DNA of 64,000 nucleotides, from assembly GCA_020686985.1 (NCBI GenBank), contig JAJEPU010000006.1, forward strand, positions 36,987 to 100,986, read 5' to 3'. The notes under the pieces are model-generated. The model saw nothing but the letters and a program-made list of their open reading frames with translations. It made no database searches and was not told the origin of the DNA. The translations under genes and the position numbers were made by a program. This DNA comes from Brotaphodocola catenula. GTDB taxonomy: Bacteria; Bacillota; Clostridia; Lachnospirales; Lachnospiraceae. Positions 55,057 to 63,931 of this stretch are shown in pieces (the first letter of the stretch is position 1; each line of letters begins with the position of its first letter).

Positions 55057-55695
55057 CTATCGAGTCCCCGGAATCTGGTACATCAGTGCGTTGCAGATCG
55101 CAGCCACAATGTTGCTTCCGCCCTTTCGTCCTCTTGCGACAATGCAGGGCACATCAAGATTACAGATCAGCTCTTTCGACTCCACGACATTGACAAAGCC
55201 GACCGGAGCTCCGATAATAAATGCCGGGGAAATTGTTCCCTCCTGAATCATCTCATAAAGACGAATCAGCGCCGTCGGCGCATTTCCAACTGCAAAGATT
55301 ACCGGTCCTTCCAGTTTTCCCGCATGCTCCATGCTGACAACCGCCCGCGTCACGCCTCTCTCCTTTGCCTCTTTGGCGACATCGGGATCTGCCATAAAAC
55401 AATGAACATTCGCATTCAGTGCACTCAGCGCGCGCTTATTGATTCCCGCCATTCCCATATTGGTGTCGGTCACAATCGTTGCTCCTGCCTTCAAAATCTC
55501 AATCGCCTGCTCCACCGCATGATCAGAAAAATACAGATTTTCTGCATAATCAAAATCAGCAGAAGTGTGAATACACCGCTTCACAACGAGGAGTTCTCCT
55601 GGCGTCCAGTTTCCTTTTGGCATTTCCGACTCGATAATCTGCATGCTTCTCGCCTCGATCTCGGTCGGTTTCACCCATTCCATCTGTTCAAACAC
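55057..55695 (-). CDS. cbiC: Cobalt-precorrin-8 methylmutase
   Basis: 212 residues. CbiC moves the methyl group from C11 to C12, forming cobyrinate. The conserved TDTNMGMAGINKRAL (residues about 70-85), the catalytic-His region VKRCIHTSADF and the C-terminal RGRKGGSNIVAAICNAL are present. Start is GTG with AAAGGACAGGCAGAGAC; an ATG four codons later lacks a site. Last intact gene of the corrin operon. Confidence 0.92.
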   Translation of the reverse strand: MFEQMEWVKPTEIEARSMQIIESEMPKGNWTPGELLVVKRCIHTSADFDYAENLYFSDHAVEQAIEILKAGATIVTDTNMGMAGINKRALSALNANVHCFMADPDVAKEAKERGVTRAVVSMEHAGKLEGPVIFAVGNAPTALIRLYEMIQEGTISPAFIIGAPVGFVNVVESKELICNLDVPCIVARGRKGGSNIVAAICNALMYQIPGTR

Positions 55696-55786
55696 GTCTC
55701 TGCCTGTCCTTTCTTAGTTTTTTATCTTTCTTATTTCTTATCGTTTTGATCTTCTTGTTTTCTCGCTTTTTAGCTTTTTGCGCTCT

Positions 55787-57526
55787 TCAATTCTGAGTCC
55801 TGCACTTTAAATCCTCTCCATTCAGACCCATAATCTCGTAAATTGCCTTCATATCGAGGGATTCTCGGATGAGATCAGCGAGCTTGTCGTACTGACGCTG
55901 TTTGTAGACCTCCTGACTCTCTGTCGTAATCTCAAGAGAGATGCCTTTCTTCTCTGCAAGTTTTTCAAGAAGAGCAGATACCAGCTCCTCGTTGTCAAAC
56001 AATCCGTGCAGGTAGGTGCCAATCACCAGACCATCCTCGCGCTCAAGTCCTTCCCAATTCTGATGAACCATAGTTTGAACAGTTTGAGTGGTCTGACTCT
56101 GATTATCCTGAGTTTTTGCGAAGATCGGTTCTGCCTTTCCGGTCAGCTCTGTAATTCCCATATGAATCTCATATCCGGTGATTCTCGTTCCCACATCACA
56201 CTTTTCAAACATTCCGGTATTCTTGCGAAGAATAACCTCCGTCTGACCGCGCGTCTTTCTTTGCTCAAAGACTGTCCGCGCCGGGAGAAGCCCCATTCCG
56301 CGGATGATTCTGCCCTCCTCGCCCTCAACTCCATTTGGATCTGAGAGCTGTTCTCCGAGCATCTGGTATCCTCCGCAGATTCCGATCACTGGAACACGAT
56401 CAAATTCCGTCTTTCGGAGGATTGCCGGTTCCAATCCGCTCTCCCTCAGCCAGATCAGGTCCGAAATCGTATTCTTTGTTCCCGGAAGAAGAATCAGATC
56501 GGGATTACCAAGCTGAGAAGCTCTCTCAACGTAGCGCAGCTGTACGCCCGGATGACGCTCAAGCGCATTGAAATCCGTGAAATTGGAAATATGAGGCAAC
56601 CGAATCACGGCAAGGTCAAGACCACCTTTTATCATCTCCTCCGAGCCCGTTCTTGTCAGGCGGTCAGACAGGCTGTCCTCATCGTCGAGGTCGATCTGCT
56701 CCATCGGAATCACACCGATCACCGGAATGTGAAGTTTTTCCTCAATCATCCGAAGTCCCGGCTCAAGGATTTTTTTGTCTCCGCGGAATTTGTTGATCAC
56801 AAGTCCTTTGATACGCGCCTGTTCCCTCGGCTCAAGCAGACTGACGGTTCCATACAGAGAGGCAAAAACTCCACCACGGTCAATATCTCCGACAAGGATG
56901 ACCGGCGCATCGACGAGCTCTGCAAGTCCCATATTCACGATGTCGTTGTCTCTGAGATTGATCTCTGCCGGACTTCCTGCTCCCTCGATCACAATCGCGT
57001 CAAACTTCTCCTCCAGTTTTCCAAACGCTTCCTTCACAGCAGGAATAAATTCCGGTTTTCTCCGATAATAGTCCATCGCGCGCAGATTTCCGTAGACCTC
57101 GCCATTTACAATGACCTGGCTTCCCATCTGGCTCGTCGGCTTTAAGAGAATCGGGTTCATCTCAACCGTCGGCTCAATCCCTGCCGACTCCGCCTGCATC
57201 GCCTGCGCTCGCCCGATCTCAAGTCCATTTTTTGTGATGTAAGAATTCAGTGCCATATTCTGGGACTTAAACGGAGCCGTGCGGTATCCATCCTGCTTCA
57301 AAATCCTGCAAAGACCAGCGACGAGAAAACTTTTTCCAGAATTGGACATCGTTCCCTGAACCATGATTTTTCGCGCTAAAGGCTTTTCTGCGATGTCACT
57401 TGATATGTCGCCTGCCATGTCACCACCTACCACATCACCTGTCACGTTATCCGTTATGTTATCTATGATGTCCGCTGTCATCTTGCGCTCGTTCATCTTA
57501 TTTTCCGTCATGTTGTTCTCCATCAT
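55787..57526 (-). CDS. cbiP: Cobyric acid synthase
   Basis: 579 residues. CbiP amidates side chains b, d, e and g of adenosyl-cobyrinate diamide with glutamine. An ATP-binding dethiobiotin-synthetase-like domain (MVQGTMSNSGKSFLVAGLCR near 55) is followed by a glutaminase domain with the Cys of VIGICGGYQMLGEQL and a C-terminal HGLFDNEEL. About 45 extra N-terminal residues form 4-residue repeats (DNIT DNVT GDVV and so on) not needed for function. ATG at 57526 has GGGAGG 9 bases away and overlaps cbiF by 29 bases. Also called CobQ. Confidence 0.93.
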   Translation of the reverse strand: MMENNMTENKMNERKMTADIIDNITDNVTGDVVGGDMAGDISSDIAEKPLARKIMVQGTMSNSGKSFLVAGLCRILKQDGYRTAPFKSQNMALNSYITKNGLEIGRAQAMQAESAGIEPTVEMNPILLKPTSQMGSQVIVNGEVYGNLRAMDYYRRKPEFIPAVKEAFGKLEEKFDAIVIEGAGSPAEINLRDNDIVNMGLAELVDAPVILVGDIDRGGVFASLYGTVSLLEPREQARIKGLVINKFRGDKKILEPGLRMIEEKLHIPVIGVIPMEQIDLDDEDSLSDRLTRTGSEEMIKGGLDLAVIRLPHISNFTDFNALERHPGVQLRYVERASQLGNPDLILLPGTKNTISDLIWLRESGLEPAILRKTEFDRVPVIGICGGYQMLGEQLSDPNGVEGEEGRIIRGMGLLPARTVFEQRKTRGQTEVILRKNTGMFEKCDVGTRITGYEIHMGITELTGKAEPIFAKTQDNQSQTTQTVQTMVHQNWEGLEREDGLVIGTYLHGLFDNEELVSALLEKLAEKKGISLEITTESQEVYKQRQYDKLADLIRESLDMKAIYEIMGLNGEDLKCRTQN

Positions 57527-58280
57527 GCTTCTTTGCCTCCCTAAACTCATGCGTAAAATTCTCATCGTAAAGTTTGGAGAGTGCAAAATCATCCCCGAGA
57601 AATCTTCCGACAACCACAAGCGCCGTCTTTCGGATTCCCACCTCTTTGACCTTCGCATCGATGTCGGTGAGCATTCCTCTTACAATCTTCTGATCCGGCC
57701 AGGATGCTTTGTATACAACCGCGACCGGTGTCTCCTCCGGGTATCCGCCCTCAATCAGTCGTCCAACAAGCTGGTCGAGCTGACCGACACTCAAGAAAAT
57801 GACCATCGTCGCCTGATGGGACGCAAGTGCCTCAATCTTTTCCCGCTCCGGCACCGGTGTGCGCCCTTCCATTCTCGTCAGGATCACGGTCTGGCTGACC
57901 TCTGGAAGCGTGTACTCGCGCTTGAGCACCGCTGCGGTTGCAAGAAATGAGCTGACTCCCGGAACCACCTCATACGCGATTCCAAGCTCATCAAGACACA
58001 CCATCTGCTCGCGGTGAGCACCATAGATCGATGGATCACCGGTATGGACGCGCGCCACCTGCTTTCCTTCTGTCTCTGCCTGCTTCATCACCTCGATCAC
58101 CTCCGGGAGCGTCATTCCCGCACTGTTGTAAATCTCGGCAGTCGGCTTTGCCCCGGCAAGCACCTGCGGATTGACTAAAGATCCCGCATAGATAATCACA
58201 TCCGACTCCTCGATCAATCGTTTTCCTTTTACAGTGATCAGCTCCGGATCGCCCGGTCCCGCTCCGATAAAATAAACCAT
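57498..58280 (-). CDS. cbiF: Cobalt-precorrin-4 C11-methyltransferase
   Basis: 260 residues. SAM-dependent methylase of the corrin series. GAGPGDPELITVKGKRLIEE at the start is the SAM/precorrin-binding loop, with HTGDPSIYGAHREQM and the VVPGVSSFLATAA segment near 100. ATG at 58280 has AAAGGAGAACAGCGAA. The C-terminal 20 residues are overlapped by the cbiP start. Called CobM in aerobic pathways; given CbiK and no oxygen-dependent enzyme, the anaerobic name is used. Confidence 0.93.
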   Translation of the reverse strand: MVYFIGAGPGDPELITVKGKRLIEESDVIIYAGSLVNPQVLAGAKPTAEIYNSAGMTLPEVIEVMKQAETEGKQVARVHTGDPSIYGAHREQMVCLDELGIAYEVVPGVSSFLATAAVLKREYTLPEVSQTVILTRMEGRTPVPEREKIEALASHQATMVIFLSVGQLDQLVGRLIEGGYPEETPVAVVYKASWPDQKIVRGMLTDIDAKVKEVGIRKTALVVVGRFLGDDFALSKLYDENFTHEFREAKKHDGEQHDGK

Positions 58281-58409
58281 TTCGCTGTTCTCCTTTCCTC
58301 TGTCCCACACTTCTTTTTTCTTTGTTCAAGCCAACGCGCGGGGATACTTAGCATATGACTTTCCTCAGCTTCGCTGACATCTTCCGATCAAACTCACTGT
58401 GCCTCTGAG

Positions 58410-59483
58410 TTACAGTTTTTCATATGCCTTCACATGGATGTCCTCAAACGTGCTGTTTTCCTTGTAGACTTCCCATGCCATGTCGAGAAGCGGGAAGAGC
58501 ATCACCGCTCCGGTTCCCTCCCCGAGTGCGAGATTTCCATGAATCACCGGCTCTAAATGAAGTCGCTCATAAATCTGCGCGCATGCCGGCTCTTTTCCGA
58601 GATGAGACGGAATCAGATAAGAAACCGTCTGCGGACAGATTGCCATCGCAAGAAGACCTGCAACCTCCGAAATGATTCCATCAAGCACAACCGGAATTCG
58701 CGAGATTGCTCCGCCAAGCATCAGTCCCGTCATTCCTGCAATGTCAAACCCGCCGAGTGAGGCAAGCACACCGATCGGATCATCCGCGGCCGGATGATGG
58801 AGCGCAATTCCGCGCCGAATGGCATCGATCTTTCTTGTGAGTCCCTCGTCTGAAAGACCTGCTCCCTTTCCTGTCACCGCCTCCGGATCTACGTCAAGCA
58901 GTACACTCGCAATCGCGCTCGATGTCGTCGTATTTCCGATTCCCATCTCCCCGACTGCGAGAATATCATATCCGGCATCCTTGAGTTCTCCCGCAAGTGC
59001 AATTCCATTGTGAATCGCCTCAAGTGCCTGCTCCCTCGTCATTGCCATCTCCCGGCAGAAATTTTTTGTGCCAAAATCCACTTTCATATTGCGGATTCCT
59101 GGCTCATGAAGTTCCCCGGCAACTCCAATATCAACCGGAAGCACCTCTGCTCCGACTGTCGACGCCATGCGGTTTACGCTCGCAATTCCTCGTGCAAAAT
59201 TCTCGGTCACAATCGCCGTCACACTGCTGTCTGTCTGGCTCACGCCCTCTTCCACAACCCCGTTGTCCGCGCAGAACACGACAACTGCCTTGCGGTCGAG
59301 AGAGAGATTTTCCGTTCTCTGAATTCCTGCAATCTGCGTCAGAATCCTTTCAAAACGTCCGAGACCATTTAGCGGTTTTGCAATTCCGTCCCAATGGCAA
59401 ACAGATGCCTCCTTTGCCTCCTCGCTCAACGGACGCACCTGCCCGCAAAGGCAGTCTAACTGTCTCTGATAATACTCTTCCAT
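58410..59483 (-). CDS. cobT: Nicotinate-nucleotide--dimethylbenzimidazole phosphoribosyltransferase
   Basis: 357 residues. CobT activates the lower-ligand base for B12. Characteristic segments are VVVFCADNGVVEEGVSQTDSS-like sequence near 68, EMGIGNTTTSSAIASVLL near 175, LASLGGFDIAGMTGLMLG and the C-terminal LALGEGTGAVMLFPLLDMA with the catalytic Glu. The base used may be a benzimidazole, purine or phenol; not predictable here. Ribosome site AGGGTGAAAAACAGTAG. A 129-base spacer precedes cbiF. Confidence 0.94.
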   Translation of the reverse strand: MEEYYQRQLDCLCGQVRPLSEEAKEASVCHWDGIAKPLNGLGRFERILTQIAGIQRTENLSLDRKAVVVFCADNGVVEEGVSQTDSSVTAIVTENFARGIASVNRMASTVGAEVLPVDIGVAGELHEPGIRNMKVDFGTKNFCREMAMTREQALEAIHNGIALAGELKDAGYDILAVGEMGIGNTTTSSAIASVLLDVDPEAVTGKGAGLSDEGLTRKIDAIRRGIALHHPAADDPIGVLASLGGFDIAGMTGLMLGGAISRIPVVLDGIISEVAGLLAMAICPQTVSYLIPSHLGKEPACAQIYERLHLEPVIHGNLALGEGTGAVMLFPLLDMAWEVYKENSTFEDIHVKAYEKL

Positions 59484-59638
59484 CTACTGTTTTTCACCCT
59501 TCTGTTTTGTAATTCCTGATTGATCTGATCCGTCGATCCATCTCACACGCTCATCTCACATCTTGTACTCTCGTGTCTTTTGTGCTTTTTATTTTCCAGC
59601 CATATATGCTTAAGTTTTTTCTTTCATATCTGTCAGAT

Positions 59639-60367
59639 TTAAATGCGATATCCTCTCGGTGTCACCATTCTTCCGTCAATCTCTTTTGTTTGTGAATTTC
59701 CGACAAATACGGTTGTAAACATATCCACCTGACGATCGGCAAGCTCGGAGAGTGTCATCACCTCGGCGTGCTCGCCGTCTCTTCCGATCTGAGAGACGAT
59801 TCCACAGACTCTCTCCTCCCCTATCTCTTCTTGAATGATCGTGCACGCACGCTTGAGATAATCGGCGCGCTTCTTACTCGACGGATTGTAGAGACAGATC
59901 ACAAAATCTCCGGCAGCTGCCATTCTCAGGCGCTTTTCAATCTTCTCCCACGGTGTCAGAAGATCGCTGAGACTGATAACTGCAAAATCATGCATCAATG
60001 GTGCTCCAAGCACAGCTCCGCCTGCAAGCGCCGCCGTCACACCGGACACGACCTTGACCTTACAATCCGGATACTCCTCTCCGATCTCAAGCATCAGACC
60101 GGACATTCCATAGACGCCGGCATCTCCGCTGCACACCATTGCCACTTTCTTGCCCTTCTGTGCCTCCTCAAACGCAAGACGACAGCGCTCTGCCTCCTGA
60201 CGCATCGGTGTCGTCAGATACGTTTTTTCTGGAAGCATCTTTTTCATCAGTTCTGCATACACCGTATAACCGACAATCACATCGCAGGATTCAAGCACTT
60301 CCTGCGCCTCGATCGTCATCTGCTTTTCTTCTCCGGGTCCCATTCCCACAACGTAAATTTCGTTCAT
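59639..60367 (-). CDS. cbiH: Cobalt-precorrin-3 C17-methyltransferase
   Basis: 242 residues. This methylase also drives corrin ring contraction. Start MNEIYVVGMGPGEEKQMTIE holds the SAM loop; VCSGDAGVYGMSGLMLE and VVSGVTAALAGGAVLGAPL match CbiH/CobJ. RGYRI at the end closes the domain without the ferredoxin-like extension seen in some homologues. Ribosome site GAGGAAGAAAAAA. A 155-base spacer separates it from cobT. Confidence 0.93.
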   Translation of the reverse strand: MNEIYVVGMGPGEEKQMTIEAQEVLESCDVIVGYTVYAELMKKMLPEKTYLTTPMRQEAERCRLAFEEAQKGKKVAMVCSGDAGVYGMSGLMLEIGEEYPDCKVKVVSGVTAALAGGAVLGAPLMHDFAVISLSDLLTPWEKIEKRLRMAAAGDFVICLYNPSSKKRADYLKRACTIIQEEIGEERVCGIVSQIGRDGEHAEVMTLSELADRQVDMFTTVFVGNSQTKEIDGRMVTPRGYRI

Positions 60368-60458
60368 TTTTTTCTTCCTCGCTTCTCAACGATTTTCCGA
60401 TTTCCACTAAATTTTACATGCCATCCGTTTTTTGATTTATCTGTCCGATTGCTATTTT

Positions 60459-62093
60459 TTATTTTTCTTTGACAATTACAAGCGAATAATATCCTGCTCC
60501 ATCGTGAATCTCATCGACACTCCGGCAAATCTTCTCGCCCGGAAGTCCGCAGTTTTCCACCATCATCGCCTCCATGCCGGACTGCGCAATGATTTCTTTG
60601 ACGCGATCTAAATTTTTTCCCATCTTCATGATGACTTTCGTTCCCGAAAGTTTCAGCCCTTCCTCGATCTGTTCCGGCTGAGACAGCACATGGAGCTGTT
60701 CGGAATTCTCCGCAAGTCCCACATTCAGCGTCGCCGCCGTCGCACAAAACGATGGAATTCCATTAATCAGTCTCGCCTCATATCCCGCCTGCTGAACAAG
60801 ACGATGAATATAGAGGTAAGTCGCATACAGCGTCACATCTCCAAGATTCAGAAAACCGACCTGTTTGCCCTGTGCAAGAAGATCCATCACCTGCTTTGCC
60901 GCCGTCTCATGCGCCTGTGCAAGACGCTCCTTGTCGCGTGTCATCGGAAGCTCCACGCCCACGCACGGTTTCTTCTCAACCTCCGGGATTGCGCGCTGTG
61001 CAATCTGGTACGCAATGCTACTGCGGTAATCCTCTCCCGGAACCATCAGCACATCGCACTCTTTAATTTTGCGCACCGCCTTGAGCGTCAAAAGCTCCGG
61101 GTCGCCCGGTCCGACACCGATTCCCCAGAGAATTCCCGGCACAATCTTTCCCGATTTTGCAGAACCATCTCCTGCCCCCATCTCCATCTGAGTCGCAGAA
61201 ATCCTCTCCTCCTGCGCACGCATCTCCTCGGCGCGTTTCCATGCACCCTTGGCATGCTCCACATACATTTTGCGAATCTCCGGATACTCTCCGAGACCCT
61301 CAAAATTGCACTCCACCTCATAGCCTTCACGCAAAAACTGATTCTTCCACGAATCTTCCTGATCCCCTGCCATGTCAATCATCACATGGTTTCCTGCGAC
61401 AATCAGAAGCGGGGCAAGCAGTACTCGCTTCGGTTTCTGAGCCTCCACTGCCTGCATCATCGAATCAAGTGTCGGAGATGCCTCGACGGTTCCGATCAGA
61501 AGATTTCCTGCACCATCATCCGTCAAATGCTTCTGGAGACGCTCGTAAGAGAAGTTTGCAACATGCTCCGTTCCATGACCCATCAGAACAACTGCTGCTC
61601 CCGGAACGCGATACTCTGCAAATTTATTTTCCAGAATTTCCGCCAGCCTCTGATAGTCCTTCTCATCCGTCAGAAGCGGTTCTCCACATGCAAACCACTG
61701 AAAACGATCCTGATATCTGCGGACTGTTCCCATCATCCGGTCATACTCAAATCCGCGAATCACATGGGTCATCTGCACGAGAACTTCCTTGTAGCCCTCT
61801 GCGAGAAGACGCTCAAATGCCTGCTCCACATCATCCACCCAGATGCCCTCTCGCTCTCTCATGATTCGCATGATCGTCGGACTTGTAAATGCCCGGAAAA
61901 AGTCATATTCCGGAAATGCCTGCCTCATCTCCTCCTCGATTGCATCGATCGTCTTCTTTCGCGTTTCCGGATAGCTCGTTCCAAAACTGATCACAAGAAG
62001 TGCTCGTTTTTTCTCGTTTGCCTGCGCTCTTTCCGGCACACTCTTCTGTGTATTTACCTGTGCACGTTCCTGCACTTCATTTTTGTTTTCCAT
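60459..62093 (-). CDS. CbiK-CbiL fusion: cobaltochelatase plus cobalt-precorrin-2 C20-methyltransferase
   Basis: 544 residues with two activities in one chain. Residues about 30-290 are CbiK, which inserts Co2+ into sirohydrochlorin (ISFGTSYPETRKKTIDAIE; metal/catalytic His in LMGHGTEHVANFSY and APLLIVAGNHVMIDMAGD). A Ser/Gly/Ala-rich linker (about 290-318) leads to CbiL (WGIGVGPGDPELLTLKAV, NLGDVTLYATYLYIHRLV, INGIPSFCATAA). Two successive steps are thus coupled. No signal peptide precedes CbiK. ATG at 62093 has GGAG 6-7 bases upstream; an ATG four codons earlier lacks a site. First gene of the corrin operon. The first 30 residues carry a small ERAQ.N repeat. Confidence 0.93.
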   Translation of the reverse strand: MENKNEVQERAQVNTQKSVPERAQANEKKRALLVISFGTSYPETRKKTIDAIEEEMRQAFPEYDFFRAFTSPTIMRIMREREGIWVDDVEQAFERLLAEGYKEVLVQMTHVIRGFEYDRMMGTVRRYQDRFQWFACGEPLLTDEKDYQRLAEILENKFAEYRVPGAAVVLMGHGTEHVANFSYERLQKHLTDDGAGNLLIGTVEASPTLDSMMQAVEAQKPKRVLLAPLLIVAGNHVMIDMAGDQEDSWKNQFLREGYEVECNFEGLGEYPEIRKMYVEHAKGAWKRAEEMRAQEERISATQMEMGAGDGSAKSGKIVPGILWGIGVGPGDPELLTLKAVRKIKECDVLMVPGEDYRSSIAYQIAQRAIPEVEKKPCVGVELPMTRDKERLAQAHETAAKQVMDLLAQGKQVGFLNLGDVTLYATYLYIHRLVQQAGYEARLINGIPSFCATAATLNVGLAENSEQLHVLSQPEQIEEGLKLSGTKVIMKMGKNLDRVKEIIAQSGMEAMMVENCGLPGEKICRSVDEIHDGAGYYSLVIVKEK

Positions 62094-62171
62094 CTGTTTC
62101 TCCATTTTTCTATCTTATCTTATACTTATCCTTCATTCTGTTATTATTTTTTGTTCCGTCTCAACTCCCCT

Positions 62172-62200
62172 ATCATACCATAAACAGGCGCGAGACACCA
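62172..62200 (-). promoter_or_regulatory. Promoter of the corrin operon
   Basis: On minus: TTGGTG, 18-base spacer, extended -10 TGGTATGAT (ending 62172). The leader is only about 70 nt and no cobalamin riboswitch core was found between it and the start codon. Confidence 0.5.
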
Positions 62201-62240
62201 ATAAAAAAAGGAATGCGATAACTCATAAAAGAGCACAAAA

Positions 62241-62313
62241 AAATGATATACTCCCTTCTAGGTAGACAAGTAAACTCATAAAACTTGTTTTCTTAAAAGG
62301 GAGCATATCATTT
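62241..62313 (-). terminator. Branched terminator of the isocitrate dehydrogenase gene
   Basis: AAATGATATACTCCCTT pairs with AAGGGAGCATATCATTT (one mismatch), enclosing a second stem ACAAGT/ACTTGT. On minus TTTTTTTG follows. The perfect outer arms and inner stem could also reflect a MITE-like origin. Confidence 0.82.
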
Positions 62314-62332
62314 CACGCTCTCAGATTTATTT

Positions 62333-63343
62333 TTAATTCATTTCTCTGATCTTTCGGATAATTGCATCCCGGTACTCTTCGGTCGTCGCTGTTCCGTGAA
62401 GATCCGGCGTCAGGCAAGTCCCATCTGCAAGCACCTCATCAACTGCTCTGCGGATCTTTCCGGCACACTCCTTCTGTCCGAGATACTCAAGCATCATGCA
62501 AGCAGACCACAGAAGTGCCGTCGGGTTTGCGATGTGCTTTCCCGCAATATCCGGCGCACTGCCGTGAACCGCCTCAAACATCGCATAATCGGTTCCCAAA
62601 TTGCTCGACGGGAGAAGTCCAAGTCCACCGATCAGACCACTCGCAAGATCAGACAGCAGATCTCCGTATAGATTCGGTGTCACAATCACATCAAACTGAT
62701 TCGGATTCATTACCATCTGCATACATGTATTGTCGATGATCTTATCATTGTGCTCAATCTCCGGATACTCTTTCGCAATCTGCTCGAAAATATCCAGGAA
62801 CAAACCATCCGACATTTTCAGGATATTCGCCTTGTGGACACAGGTCACCTTCTTTCGCCCATGATTCTTCGCATACTCAAAAGCGTCACGAATAATTCTT
62901 GTGCTCGCTTTTCGGGTGATGATCTTCTTTGCGTGAACGGTATCTTCATCGATCTTCTCCTCCACACCGACATAGAGATCCTCGGTGTTCTCCCGGAAAA
63001 TCACCATATCCACATCTGAAAATGGAGTCTTCACCGCAATGTTTGATTTTGCGGGGCGAATATTCGCATACAGGTCATACTTATTCCGCAGTGTCACATT
63101 CAGAGAACGAAAACCGTGACCGATCGGAGTTGTGATCGGGGATTTGAGCAGAACACGATTCCGCTCAAACGACGCATAAGCCTCATCCGGAATCAAAGCG
63201 CCATTTCGCTTCCACTCTGCTTCCCCGACGTTGTAAATCTCATAATCCAGTCCTGCGCCCGCTGATTCCAAAATCTCCAAAACGCAATCTGTGATCTCCG
63301 GTCCAATTCCGTCTCCCTTAAACACTGTGATCATTTTCTTCAT
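62333..63343 (-). CDS. icd: Isocitrate dehydrogenase, NAD-type (beta-decarboxylating family)
   Basis: 336 residues, the short form. Start ITVFKGDGIGPEITDCVLEI; substrate segment TLRNKYDLYANIRPAKS; FRENTEDLYVG; KANILKMSDGLFLDIF with the catalytic Lys; and metal-binding DLLSDLASGLIGGLGLLPS with HGSAPDIAGK. The FRENTEDLYVG pattern favours isocitrate over isopropylmalate. It converts isocitrate to 2-oxoglutarate, the precursor used by GltBD. No aconitase or citrate synthase gene lies in the window; one may be upstream beyond the edge, but a promoter sits just before this gene. Ribosome site AGGAGGTCACACTT. Confidence 0.88.
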   Translation of the reverse strand: MKKMITVFKGDGIGPEITDCVLEILESAGAGLDYEIYNVGEAEWKRNGALIPDEAYASFERNRVLLKSPITTPIGHGFRSLNVTLRNKYDLYANIRPAKSNIAVKTPFSDVDMVIFRENTEDLYVGVEEKIDEDTVHAKKIITRKASTRIIRDAFEYAKNHGRKKVTCVHKANILKMSDGLFLDIFEQIAKEYPEIEHNDKIIDNTCMQMVMNPNQFDVIVTPNLYGDLLSDLASGLIGGLGLLPSSNLGTDYAMFEAVHGSAPDIAGKHIANPTALLWSACMMLEYLGQKECAGKIRRAVDEVLADGTCLTPDLHGTATTEEYRDAIIRKIREMN

Positions 63344-63413
63344 AAGTGTGACCTCCTGCCCTTTCCTTTATCCTGTATGCTTTTTGTTTTTTTGCTATAT
63401 GAAATTTTTTCCA

Positions 63414-63442
63414 ATCTTAGCACACCAGATAATTAAAGTCAA
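63414..63442 (-). promoter_or_regulatory. Promoter of icd
   Basis: On minus: TTGACT (63442-63437), 17-base spacer, TAAGAT (63419-63414), about 70 bases before the ATG. Confidence 0.65.
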
Positions 63443-63487
63443 TATGTTGTGGCGATCACAATGTATTGCTTTTGATTTAGAACAAGA

Positions 63488-63928
63488 TTATTTATATTTG
63501 TATTTGTCAAAACGATCTCTGAACATTATCACATCACAGCTAACCGTGTCACTGCTTCCATCCATATATTCAACGATAGCTTTCGTAACTTTTATATAAT
63601 CTATGCCACTGTTATACCATACACAATCCCATCCTGGCATATTATTAGCCGTTTTCGCGTAGGACGCTTTATCCAAATATACTTTCTCATGCGTAATATT
63701 AGTATAATAATAGGGCTTATCTGTATCCCTCCCCAAAATAGTAGGAATACTCGATGTCAGAGAATATGTCACTTTTCCAATACCTTCATCCGGCTCAAAT
63801 GAACCTGTCGCTTTGCATGTTTTTGTAGAATAGTTACGAACCGTACATTTGACTGGATCATCCACTTTATTATACGGTGTCATTTCAAAAGAAATATATT
63901 TTATTGTTTTTCCAGAATTGTTCGTGAA
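63488..63928 (-). pseudogene. 5'-truncated gene, C-terminal domain resembling DUF5780-type modules
   Basis: The minus frame is open from a TAG at 63931-63929 to the stop at 63488, 146 codons. It starts abruptly at FTNNSGKTIKYISFEMTPYN, which looks like the interior of a beta-sandwich module, not a protein start; an internal ATG at 63883 has no ribosome site. Later residues include MPGWDCVWYNSGIDYIKVTK and EYMDGSS. This pattern is familiar from C-terminal modules of secreted or membrane-anchored Lachnospiraceae proteins, labelled DUF5780 from memory. The missing N-terminal part suggests a broken gene; a palindrome lies exactly at the break. Confidence 0.55.
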
Positions 63929-63931
63929 CTA

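Noticed and set aside
60690..62183. Long open frame on plus opposite the cbiK-cbiL fusion (also 52839-54302, 34699-36669 and 3372-4268 opposite relA, the nucleotidase gene and gltB)
   Set aside because: They mirror codon bias of clearly conserved minus genes, have no ribosome sites and give Cys/His/Arg-rich nonsense proteins.
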